The translations under genes and the position numbers were made by a program. Below are positions 17,039-24,032 of a stretch of DNA of 42,227 nt, piece after piece. Source of the stretch: Coraliomargarita sp965656715 (GTDB taxonomy: Bacteria > Verrucomicrobiota > Verrucomicrobiia > Opitutales > Coraliomargaritaceae). The notes under the pieces are model-generated. The model saw only the letters and a program-made list of their open reading frames with translations, searched no databases and was not told where the DNA came from. The number at the start of each line of letters is the position of its first letter. Position 1 is the stretch's first letter. Where the stretch lies: the NCBI GenBank assembly GCA_965656715.1, contig CBFHLR010000027.1:1-42227 (forward strand), read 5' to 3'.

Positions 17039-17785
17039 ATGCCAAAATCCTCAACAAAACTTACATGGTGCAAAGCCCGTTTGGGCGAAGATATGAACTG
17101 GTGGATCGACGAGATCAGCGATCCAGTTCACTGGGACATTGACGGCCTCGGTATTATTGACCCGCGCCAGTTTCAGCACTTGGTAGACTTGCTTGAGCCC
17201 TTAAGTGACTATGGGCTACAAACTGATCTCATCGAAGATGCGTTTTACACCTTCGGTATAGACGTCATTGAGAAGGACAAGTCGGTCCGTCTCAAACGTG
17301 TCAAAGACAGCATCCTCGACAGTGAGGATCAGCTCTTTGCTTTGCCCGATGTGATTGACGATGAGAAGGGCCCATTTGCAGACCTGATCGACCACATCAC
17401 CAAATTGCGCATCAAAATGCTCAACGACCTGATCGACTTCAAACAGCAACTCACGATTGAAGAGCTCGAAGAAGAAATCCGTGAAGCGCAAAATAGCGAT
17501 TACATGGAAGGTCGTGCCACACACTTCTTTACTGAATTAACCTCGATCCTTGAATACGTCCCCGAGGGCTTCGAACTCGACGAAGACGAAAGCAGCACCA
17601 GCCGTGCGAAGACTGAAGACGAAGAGCTCCAGGAAGACCTCGCAGATGTTGAAGCCGCACCGGAAGAAGACATCGAAGCCGACGAAACCATGAAATGGGA
17701 CGAAGAGGAAGAAACCGAAGAGCAGGAATACGAAGAACATACCTCTCCGCCGGACGAGATTCCACCCGAAGAAGAGAAGAAATAA
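17039..17785 (+). CDS. Acidic-tailed protein of unknown function
   Basis: A 248-residue soluble protein I do not recognise. No signal peptide or membrane segment is seen. The first two thirds look folded and helical (DPRQFQHLVDLLEPLSDYGL; LIDFKQQLTIEELEEEIREA), while residues from about 178 to the end form a Glu/Asp-rich, probably disordered tail with runs such as DEEEETEEQEYEE. Such tails often mimic DNA or bind basic proteins, but nothing specific can be concluded. The gene is monocistronic: an A/T-rich 211-base divergent spacer precedes it and a strong terminator follows. Confidence 0.8.
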   Translation: MPKSSTKLTWCKARLGEDMNWWIDEISDPVHWDIDGLGIIDPRQFQHLVDLLEPLSDYGLQTDLIEDAFYTFGIDVIEKDKSVRLKRVKDSILDSEDQLFALPDVIDDEKGPFADLIDHITKLRIKMLNDLIDFKQQLTIEELEEEIREAQNSDYMEGRATHFFTELTSILEYVPEGFELDEDESSTSRAKTEDEELQEDLADVEAAPEEDIEADETMKWDEEEETEEQEYEEHTSPPDEIPPEEEKK

Positions 17786-17795
17786 GGTCACTTTC

Positions 17796-17829
17796 AAAAA
17801 TCCCGAAGCTCAGGTTTCGGGATTTTTTT
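17796..17829. terminator. Bidirectional intrinsic terminator
   Basis: A 12-base-pair stem (17796-17807 with 17816-17827) with an eight-base loop is flanked by adenines on the left and seven thymines on the right. It should end transcription of the acidic-protein gene on the plus strand and of the TauE/SafE-like gene on the minus strand, which converge here. Confidence 0.9.
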
Positions 17830-17846
17830 GTGTAGGCGCCATTCGC

Positions 17847-18539
17847 CTAGCTGCAGATCCAATCCACAGCAGCCTCAATGCCGAGCATTTCCCGCAATCG
17901 CCACATGATAACCAGCGCAGCAATTAGGGCTGCGGCACGTTGTAGCAGCAGCAAGCGCTTTGGATTTAACTTATGCTGTAAGCGCATAAACTGACTTTGC
18001 GCTAACCAGAGCAGTGGCAGCGTGCCTAAGCCAAAGCCCAGCCCGAACTCTGCTCCCCGAATCGCGGAACCAGAAAACAAGCAGAGGCCCAAAATCATAT
18101 ACAGAGGCCCACAGGGTAACAGCGGACTCGAAAGACCGATCAGTCCTGCAGCGAGTGGCTTACTCATGCGACCGTAGCGTTCGCTGAGCCGCCGGTAAAG
18201 CTGCCCGAGCCAGAGCGGTTTAGGCACCCAGCGGTCCATACGGAAAGAGACCCCAAAGAAGAACAGCACAAGAATCCAAGGTAAATAGTTCAACCATGAG
18301 TCTTTCACCGCTCCAAGCACTACTCCTCCGAAAGCGCCGGCGAGTGCGCCAATGAGAGTGTAAGCAGTCAGTTTGGCTATGTGGTAGCTGGTCAATACCA
18401 CGTGCATACTCGCGTCATCTGTCTTCTTAGTCGCAAAGGCGCAGGAAAGCGGGCCGCACATTGCAACACAGTGCACACTTGTGACTAAGCCAGCTACGAT
18501 CGCGGTAACCCCATTATAGACTGTCTGGTATTCGAACAT
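17847..18539 (-). CDS. Integral membrane protein of the TauE/SafE / UreH-transmembrane family
   Basis: A 230-residue polytopic membrane protein with about six hydrophobic segments. The signature TSVHCVAMCGPLS near residue 21-33 and the second LLPCGPLYMILGL belong to the family often labelled sulfite exporter TauE/SafE or urease-accessory-type transmembrane protein, whose Cys-x3-Cys-Gly-Pro elements suggest handling of a metal such as copper or of thiols. Relatives are often found beside cbb3 oxidase assembly genes, but none are here. It follows the S26-like lipoprotein gene by 43 bases on the same strand, so co-expression is likely. The transported substrate is not known. Confidence 0.82.
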   Translation of the reverse strand: MFEYQTVYNGVTAIVAGLVTSVHCVAMCGPLSCAFATKKTDDASMHVVLTSYHIAKLTAYTLIGALAGAFGGVVLGAVKDSWLNYLPWILVLFFFGVSFRMDRWVPKPLWLGQLYRRLSERYGRMSKPLAAGLIGLSSPLLPCGPLYMILGLCLFSGSAIRGAEFGLGFGLGTLPLLWLAQSQFMRLQHKLNPKRLLLLQRAAALIAALVIMWRLREMLGIEAAVDWICS

Positions 18540-18582
18540 CAGCGACAGTGTATCACGAATAGCAATACACGATTCACTCGAC

Positions 18583-19041
18583 TTACTGAGCCCGGACTTC
18601 CGATGCGTTGTTATACAGCACAGTGTAAAGAACCCCCAACAGGTTTTTACGCGTCACAAACTCTTTGTCTTCACGGGCATTGTTGATCCCCTTCGCAACC
18701 CAGGCATCTTTGCCGGCCCTACGCACCAACTGGTGTAGCACGCGATGCCCATCCTTTGTTAGATAACCCACAGTCATCCCGGTTTCAAGGTCCTCAAAGT
18801 CAATTGGGCGCACAATGATAATGGTATTCTTGGTTAATACAGGCTCCATCGAGGTGCCGCTGGTCCGTGCCATATACATACCGCTGTCACGAAACTTGAC
18901 TTTCTGCCCCAGCTTAAACGCCTCATCGTAATCGATCGGTGCAAAGGTCGTTGTGCTCGAACCTGAGGTCGCGGTTGTTTGGCAACCCGTCAGAAAAACT
19001 AGCGTAAAGCAACTAAGCAACAGAAGGAGTGGTCTCAACAT
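18583..19041 (-). CDS. Lipoprotein with S24/S26 signal-peptidase-like domain
   Basis: A 152-residue exported protein: the leader ends in the lipobox LTGC, with the lipidated Cys at 20. The mature part resembles a minimal signal-peptidase (S26) fold. SGTSMEP at 61-67 puts the nucleophile at Ser64; VLHQLVRR puts a histidine at 103 where eukaryote/SipW-type signal peptidases have their general base, and AKGINNAREDKE contains Asp125, matching the GDNN-x-D region of that type. The E. coli-type catalytic lysine is absent. Unlike true signal peptidases it has no transmembrane anchor and would be tethered by lipid. A paralogue with the same spacing lies divergently at 19324. Protease activity is inference. 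Confidence 0.8.
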   Translation of the reverse strand: MLRPLLLLLSCFTLVFLTGCQTTATSGSSTTTFAPIDYDEAFKLGQKVKFRDSGMYMARTSGTSMEPVLTKNTIIIVRPIDFEDLETGMTVGYLTKDGHRVLHQLVRRAGKDAWVAKGINNAREDKEFVTRKNLLGVLYTVLYNNASEVRAQ

Positions 19042-19323
19042 ATTGCTAGAATTCGCATCTACGTGATCAAAGCAAGTCCGATTAAGTAACTAAAACGGAC
19101 ACACCCACGTAAAATAGGGCAGAACCCCTATGCCATGTAAACGAAGTTTAAAAGCACGAAAGAGGAACCGCAAAGCACTGCCAAACAGTAAGATGCGACG
19201 CGCATACGCGATATTACGTATATGATCTACGTGTTTTTATTTCCCCACCCCAGGAAACAAAGGCGATCAAAATACAAGTTTGTCGCGATACCGCTGAAAC
19301 CTCCGAAAAGCTATTATGGGGGC

Positions 19324-19797
19324 ATGAAAACAACAGCCATTACCCTTCTTGCACTTCTGACCGCAGTTCTCACATTAACTGCAGCGCCTAAGTCCTCAGC
19401 GACTTTTGAAAAAGCTCTTAGCGATGCTGAATTCATCGCCTCTTTCGACTCCAATTGGAGCGTCCACCGCACACAGGGCAAGTCCATGGGTGACTTCTTC
19501 GGTAGCAACTCTCTGATCGTTGTCGAGAAAGCCGGTATCGAAGACATTCGCACTGGCATGATGATTGTCTACCGCTCCGCCGAAGGTGAGCTCATCTCCC
19601 ACAAGGTAATGGAGCACAATGGAACTTCACTTCGCACTCAAGGCACCGCAAACTGGGGCATGGACCCAGAGCCTGTTACCGCTGATATGATTGTTGGCGC
19701 TGTATTCTGCGTATTCCATGCTGAAAGCGCTCCTGCTGGCACAGCCTACGCCTCCAACGGCAAGCCACTGCCAACCGCAATATGCAAATCTTTCTAA
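19324..19797 (+). CDS. Secreted S24/S26 signal-peptidase-like protein
   Basis: A 157-residue protein with a signal peptide (MKTTAITLLALLTAVLTLTA, cleavage near residue 21). I start at the ATG at 19324; the frame is open from 19222 but that leader is basic and precedes the signal sequence. The core aligns with the divergent lipoprotein: RTQGKSM (Ser54), the NSLIVV strand, EDIRTGMMIVY, a histidine in LISHKV (His93) and Asp114 in NWGMDPEPVT, then MIVGAVFCVF. Ser-to-His spacing is 39 residues in both. It differs by a poorer substrate-loop (KSMGDFF for TSMEPVL), so it may be a diverged or non-catalytic partner. A terminator follows at 19882. Confidence 0.78.
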   Translation: MKTTAITLLALLTAVLTLTAAPKSSATFEKALSDAEFIASFDSNWSVHRTQGKSMGDFFGSNSLIVVEKAGIEDIRTGMMIVYRSAEGELISHKVMEHNGTSLRTQGTANWGMDPEPVTADMIVGAVFCVFHAESAPAGTAYASNGKPLPTAICKSF

Positions 19798-19881
19798 ACC
19801 GCGTCTTTTGAACCTAATAAGTTTCCGGATGGAATTTGTTGTTTTCCTCTGTCCGGCATAAATGGCCCCTTCCGCACCTTC

Positions 19882-19908
19882 CCCCTCGCGGGAGGGGCTT
19901 TTCTTTTT
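19882..19908 (+). terminator. Intrinsic terminator immediately upstream of the response regulator
   Basis: A six-base-pair G/C stem (19882-19887 with 19892-19897) with a four-base loop is followed by CTTTTCTTTTT. It terminates the secreted S26-like gene. Only 17 bases separate its thymine run from the first possible ATG of the response regulator at 19926, leaving no room for a promoter unless the later start at 19989 is used or the hairpin is a leader element. Confidence 0.75.
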
Positions 19909-19925
19909 GCAGTATTACAAACATT

Positions 19926-20657
19926 ATGACACAGCTTCTTGAGAATCCAACACAGAGCGTCGCCTCTAACACTACCAGCACCATTGATATGAAAAAAGTC
20001 ATCGTCATCGAAGACCAGACGATCCTTAGAGACTTAATTTGCCAACTCGTTGAAGGCTATACAGCAATGGACGTCATTGCTCAATCCGGCGATGGTGCCG
20101 AGGGGTATGAACTGTGCCTTGAACATGTTCCGGATCTGGTCATTCTCGACATTATGTTGCCAAACTTGAATGGCAGTGAAGTGTTACGCCGTCTGAAAGC
20201 TAAGAATCCTAAGATTAACATTTTGATTTTCTCTGCAGCGGCATCAAATAGCATGGTCAACCGCTTACTGAAGTCCGGTGTTACAGGCTATATCGAAAAG
20301 GACGCTGGCTTAGCTGAGCTGGAAAAAGCGATTTCCCTTGTAGCGGACGGCCGTTCCTACTTCAGTCCGCGCATTGTCGAAACCATGCGTGAACTGATGA
20401 TTAACGGCGGACAGGATGACTCGCTCGATTCGCTCACCACCCGTGAGCGTGAGATCGTTCAACTTATCGCAGAAAGCTACAGCAATAAGGAAATCGCCGC
20501 CAAGCTAGGCATGAGCGTGCGCACCGCCGACACGCACCGAACCAACATCATGAAGAAGTTGGACCTGCATGACGTGGCCGCGCTGACCCGCTGGGCGATT
20601 GCGAATAAGCTCGTCGACCCGATTGGTGGCGACATGAGCACTGCAGAGCAGTTCTAA
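19926..20657 (+). CDS. LuxR/NarL-type response regulator
   Basis: A two-component response regulator of 243 residues. The receiver domain begins at MKKVIVIEDQ (residue 22), with the phosphorylation aspartate at 75 in VILDIMLPNLNG and the conserved lysine in GYIEKDAG. The output domain is a LuxR-type helix-turn-helix: SLTTREREIVQLIAESYSNK followed by EIAAKLGMSVRTADTHRTNIM. No histidine kinase is in the window, so the partner is elsewhere. The first 21 residues are Ser/Thr-rich and unlike the family; the ATG at 19989, directly before the receiver domain, is a serious alternative start, supported by the terminator at 19882-19908. Confidence 0.93.
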   Translation: MTQLLENPTQSVASNTTSTIDMKKVIVIEDQTILRDLICQLVEGYTAMDVIAQSGDGAEGYELCLEHVPDLVILDIMLPNLNGSEVLRRLKAKNPKINILIFSAAASNSMVNRLLKSGVTGYIEKDAGLAELEKAISLVADGRSYFSPRIVETMRELMINGGQDDSLDSLTTREREIVQLIAESYSNKEIAAKLGMSVRTADTHRTNIMKKLDLHDVAALTRWAIANKLVDPIGGDMSTAEQF

Positions 20658-20713
20658 GTCTGCCACAATTCTCAGGGTTGCAAAATCCTGCGAAGCTGCT
20701 CCTGTCAGCAGTT

Positions 20714-21238
20714 ATGAGTATCGCAACAAAACGCGGGGATGCCGGTGAGACATCCCTACTCTTCGGACGTCGAGTCTCCAAAACGCACCCACGAGTCATC
20801 GCCTATGGTGGCGTCGATGAATTGGGAAGCACGCTGGGACTCTGTCGTGCTCACAGCACCGATGAGGCGACCAAGAGTCTCTTGCGTGAAGTTCAGGGAG
20901 AACTGATCTATTTGATGTCCGAGCTCGCGACGGACGATGCCGATCACGAGCGCTGGCACGAGAAATATGGCGAAAGCGCAATCTCCAATACTCAGGTGGA
21001 TCGTTTCACTGAGCTGATCAAAGCGAAAGAAACGCACATCCAATTCCGTGGCTGGAGCTACCCAGGCGAGAACCCAGCAGAAGCATTTTTTGACCAAGCC
21101 CGCACGACCTGCCGCCGCGCAGAACGCGGCGTCGTCGAACTCAAGGAAAGTGGCGTCGCGGTGCGTCCGGAGCTACTTCAATATCTCAACCGTCTCGCAG
21201 ACCTTCTCTGGTTGCAGGGGCGCGAGCACGCCGAATAG
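20714..21238 (+). CDS. Corrinoid ATP adenosyltransferase, PduO type
   Basis: This enzyme transfers adenosine from ATP to cob(I)alamin to make the coenzyme B12 form. From the ATG at 20714 the product has 174 residues; the extra upstream residues of the open frame are not family-like. The N-terminal ATP-binding segment IATKRGDAGETSLLFGRRVS and the downstream RVIAYGGVDELGSTLGLCRA, RAERGVVEL and LQYLNRLADLLWLQGR are typical. The final motif carries the conserved arginine and asparagine of the PduO active site. It lies between the response regulator and purD, and these may form one transcription unit (57 and 58 base gaps). No other cobalamin gene is visible and no B12 riboswitch is seen upstream. 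Confidence 0.92.
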   Translation: MSIATKRGDAGETSLLFGRRVSKTHPRVIAYGGVDELGSTLGLCRAHSTDEATKSLLREVQGELIYLMSELATDDADHERWHEKYGESAISNTQVDRFTELIKAKETHIQFRGWSYPGENPAEAFFDQARTTCRRAERGVVELKESGVAVRPELLQYLNRLADLLWLQGREHAE

Positions 21239-21296
21239 GCCAAAGCTGTAAAACAACCTTTACCTTGCTGTGGGATTTTGGAAATCTGCCGAACTT

Positions 21297-22583
21297 ATGG
21301 CAGATACTTCTAAGCTAAACATTTTGGTAGTCGGCTCCGGCGGACGTGAACACGCACTTGTGCAAAAGTGCCTCGCCAGCCCTATGGCTAATCGAGTGAT
21401 CGCTGCCCCGGGTAATGGCGGCATGGCAACCGACGTCGATTGCTTCAATGTATCCGTCGAAGATATCGCCGGCATGGTAGCACTCGCCAAAGAGAACGAA
21501 ATCGGCCTCGTCATCGTAGGCCCGGAAATCCCCTTGAGCCTCGGGCTCGTTGATGCCCTACAAGCTGAAGGTATTCCTGCCTATGGCCCCAAGACCGATG
21601 GCGCTCAACTCGAGTCCAGTAAGGCATTCTGCAAAGACTTCTTCGCACGCCACAACATCCCGACCGCCGAATACGGCACCTTTACTGAGGTCGCTCCTGC
21701 GCTGGAGTATCTTGAAAGCCACCCGGCCCCAATCGTGATCAAGGCCAGCGGCCTTGCTGCCGGCAAGGGTGTGATCATGGCAGAGACGCAAGACGAAGCC
21801 ATCGCAGCCGTCAAAGGCATGCTCGAAGGCGGCGACTTCGGCGATAGCGGCAACGAAATCGTCATCGAAGAAACACTCTACGGCGAAGAAGCCTCGATCC
21901 ATGTCATCACCTCCGGCGAAGACTTTGTCTGCTTGCCAGCCAGTCAGGACCACAAGCGCGCGGGCGAAGGAGACACAGGTCTCAACACTGGCGGCATGGG
22001 CGCTTACACTCCGACCAGCAAGGTGACTCCAGAACTTCAAAAGGAGATCGAAGAACAAGTGATACGCCCCACTCTCGCGGGTCTCAAGGCGGACGGTATT
22101 GACTTCCGTGGCACACTTTACGCAGGCCTGATGCTGACCGAAAAGGGCTGCAAGGTTCTTGAATACAATGTTCGCTTCGGCGACCCGGAAACTCAGGTGC
22201 TCCTACCTATGGTCGCAGACGACTTGGTTCCTGTGCTCCTCGCTGCAGCCAAGGGCGAAGCCCTGCCCGAGCAACTCAACTTCCATGATGGCGCTGCCAT
22301 TGTTGTGGTGCTTGCGGCCGGTGGTTACCCAGGCAGCTACGCCAAGGGCGAAACGATCTCTTTCCCTGCAGAGCTTCCAGAGCGCTCAGCAATCGTTCAC
22401 GCAGGCACAAAGAAGCAGGAAGATGGTAGCATCGTCACTGCAGGTGGTCGCGTTTTGGGCGTCAGCGGACAAGCGCCAACACTTCAGGAAGCTGCCGAGC
22501 TCGCCTACAGCGTATGTGATCAGGTCAATTTCGACACCAAGTTCCTGCGCCGCGACATCGGCCACCGCGAACTGAACCGCTAA
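21297..22583 (+). CDS. purD: Phosphoribosylamine-glycine ligase
   Basis: PurD joins glycine to phosphoribosylamine with ATP, the second step of purine synthesis and the one before PurT. The product has 428 residues from the ATG at 21297; the open frame to 21270 adds nothing. The N-terminal LNILVVGSGGREHAL is the family start, followed by the GPEIPLSLGLVD segment, the ATP-grasp loop VIKASGLAAGKGVIM and the metal-binding EYNVRFGDPETQVLLP. The C-terminal domain (AAGGYPGSYAKGETI, GTKKQEDGSIVTAGGRVLGV) is also complete. It is followed 11 bases later by an S41-like gene. Confidence 0.98.
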   Translation: MADTSKLNILVVGSGGREHALVQKCLASPMANRVIAAPGNGGMATDVDCFNVSVEDIAGMVALAKENEIGLVIVGPEIPLSLGLVDALQAEGIPAYGPKTDGAQLESSKAFCKDFFARHNIPTAEYGTFTEVAPALEYLESHPAPIVIKASGLAAGKGVIMAETQDEAIAAVKGMLEGGDFGDSGNEIVIEETLYGEEASIHVITSGEDFVCLPASQDHKRAGEGDTGLNTGGMGAYTPTSKVTPELQKEIEEQVIRPTLAGLKADGIDFRGTLYAGLMLTEKGCKVLEYNVRFGDPETQVLLPMVADDLVPVLLAAAKGEALPEQLNFHDGAAIVVVLAAGGYPGSYAKGETISFPAELPERSAIVHAGTKKQEDGSIVTAGGRVLGVSGQAPTLQEAAELAYSVCDQVNFDTKFLRRDIGHRELNR

Positions 22584-22594
22584 ACTCCAATCAC

Positions 22595-23470
22595 GTGCGT
22601 TCTATCCAACTCATCGCAAGCCTACTACTGGCAACCAGCCAGTTGACGGCAGCAGCTCACGAGTTGGATCCTGCACTGTTTGAAGGCATCGGTGAACATA
22701 GCGACTCCGAGGTTCGCCTACGTGGGCTCGCTGCGCTCTACCCCGGTCGTGTGCTCTTTGATGAGCCAATCCTGACAGGGAACCAGGAGCGCAGTGAAGC
22801 CGCGCGCGTCGAGACGATTCGCGATGAGATCAGCTACATTCGCGTGTATCGGTTGGAAGATGCTATAGAGACGATTGAGCAGCACCTCGCCGAACCTGCG
22901 CTAATTCTCGACCTGCGCTATGTGCAGTCCGCCGTGCTAGCAAGCGAACTATCTTTCCGACTCGATCGAGCGGAATCCTACAAACAACTCACCAGCGTCG
23001 GTAGCCTCCCCAGCGATACCGCTGCGGCCTTAGCTGTGGAGGTCGACTCAGCGACTGCAGTGCGCACGTCTCCAGTCGTCGTCCTATGCAATCGCGAAAC
23101 CGCTGGCCCCGTTGAGGCACTCTTGCACAACCTTCAGACGCAAGGCGCTGTAACTGCTATTGGCGAGGCAACCGCTGGCCGCACTGGATTTTATAAGGCA
23201 ATCGACGGCCCTATCTGGCTGCTGAACGGCGAGATTCGCCCCGAAGCCAACACCTCGCTTGTTGGCCACGGGTTCGTGCCTCGCATCAAGGTATCCCTGA
23301 CACCACAACAGAACTACACCGCCTACCATTGGTATGAAGCTGGAAGTTCCCTCGAACAAATTCTAGAGGGCATGCCAACAGAAGACGGTGAACTTGACGC
23401 ACGCGAAGCAATCGACCCTGTGCTGCAGCGCGGTGTTGAGATTGTTGCCGCTTTACAAATCCTCCAGTAG
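22595..23470 (+). CDS. Secreted S41-peptidase-like protein lacking the nucleophilic serine
   Basis: A 291-residue protein translated from a GTG start, with a signal peptide (SIQLIASLLLATSQLTAAAH). Two blocks resemble the C-terminal-processing-protease (S41) core: LILDLRYVQ at 103-111 corresponds to the DLR strand, and VVLCNRETAGPVEALLHNLQ from 163 plus IGEATAGRTGF at 189-199 correspond to the usual N-x-x-[ST]-A-S-A-x-E and GExTxG motifs. In this alignment the catalytic serine is replaced by Gly171, and there is no PDZ domain. It is therefore probably a non-catalytic S41-like protein in the envelope. It sits 11 bases after purD and 20 before a phosphatase gene, suggesting co-transcription. Confidence 0.72.
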   Translation: MRSIQLIASLLLATSQLTAAAHELDPALFEGIGEHSDSEVRLRGLAALYPGRVLFDEPILTGNQERSEAARVETIRDEISYIRVYRLEDAIETIEQHLAEPALILDLRYVQSAVLASELSFRLDRAESYKQLTSVGSLPSDTAAALAVEVDSATAVRTSPVVVLCNRETAGPVEALLHNLQTQGAVTAIGEATAGRTGFYKAIDGPIWLLNGEIRPEANTSLVGHGFVPRIKVSLTPQQNYTAYHWYEAGSSLEQILEGMPTEDGELDAREAIDPVLQRGVEIVAALQILQ

Positions 23471-23490
23471 GCCTAGCTTATTCCTCTGCC

Positions 23491-23970
23491 ATGTCTACTA
23501 AACGTGACCTCATCTTAACCATCTGCACTGGCAACGTGTGTCGTAGCCCTATGGCTGAAAAGCTATTGCAACATGCGCTTGCAGCCGAAGGTGAGCCATT
23601 GAATGGACTTTCGGTTGCCTCTGCGGGTGTTGCCGCCGGATACGGCGATGCCGCCTCAGCCAACTCGGTTCGCGCCCTCAAGAAGGTCAACCTCGATCTA
23701 AGCCATCACAAAAGCCAACCGCTGACCGATACACTTCTGGAGCGCGCCTTTGCGATTTTTGGGATGACTGACTCGCATCTTCAGATCATCAGTCACTACC
23801 ACCCTGGCTTCGAAGGTCGCATGCATCTGTTTCGAGAATTTATCGAAAACGCGGATATTGAAATTCCCGACCCCTTCGGCCAAAGCCTACCCGCGTATCA
23901 GGATTGCCTGGATTCCATGGTCGAGGCCATTCCTTCACTGGTCGCGTATTTGAAACGCGAATACAAGTAA
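23491..23970 (+). CDS. Low-molecular-weight protein-tyrosine phosphatase family
   Basis: A 159-residue enzyme of the LMW-PTP/arsenate-reductase-like superfamily. The phosphate loop CTGNVCRS occupies 12-19, with Cys12 as nucleophile and Arg18 for phosphate binding; the general-acid aspartate is in IPDPFG at 127-130. Members dephosphorylate tyrosine, or act on arginine phosphate or exopolysaccharide kinases, and the choice cannot be made here; the DPFG version often goes with arginine phosphatases in Firmicutes, which is only a similarity. It ends its transcription unit at a strong terminator. Confidence 0.93.
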   Translation: MSTKRDLILTICTGNVCRSPMAEKLLQHALAAEGEPLNGLSVASAGVAAGYGDAASANSVRALKKVNLDLSHHKSQPLTDTLLERAFAIFGMTDSHLQIISHYHPGFEGRMHLFREFIENADIEIPDPFGQSLPAYQDCLDSMVEAIPSLVAYLKREYK

Positions 23971-23972
23971 CA

Positions 23973-24003
23973 AAAAAGCTCAGCCATTTCAGCTGAGCTT
24001 TTT
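23973..24003. terminator. Bidirectional intrinsic terminator
   Basis: A 12-base-pair stem (23973-23984 with 23992-24003) with a seven-base loop is flanked by adenines on one side and thymines on the other, so it works on both strands. It separates the convergent phosphatase and fumarase genes. Confidence 0.9.
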
Positions 24004-24032
24004 GTTTAAAACCGAACTGCGAAAGCAGTTAC

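Noticed and set aside
17500..17797. Three overlapping minus-strand frames opposite the acidic tail
   Set aside because: They are Ser/Phe/Arg-rich reversals of GAA/GAC-rich codons and carry no start signals.
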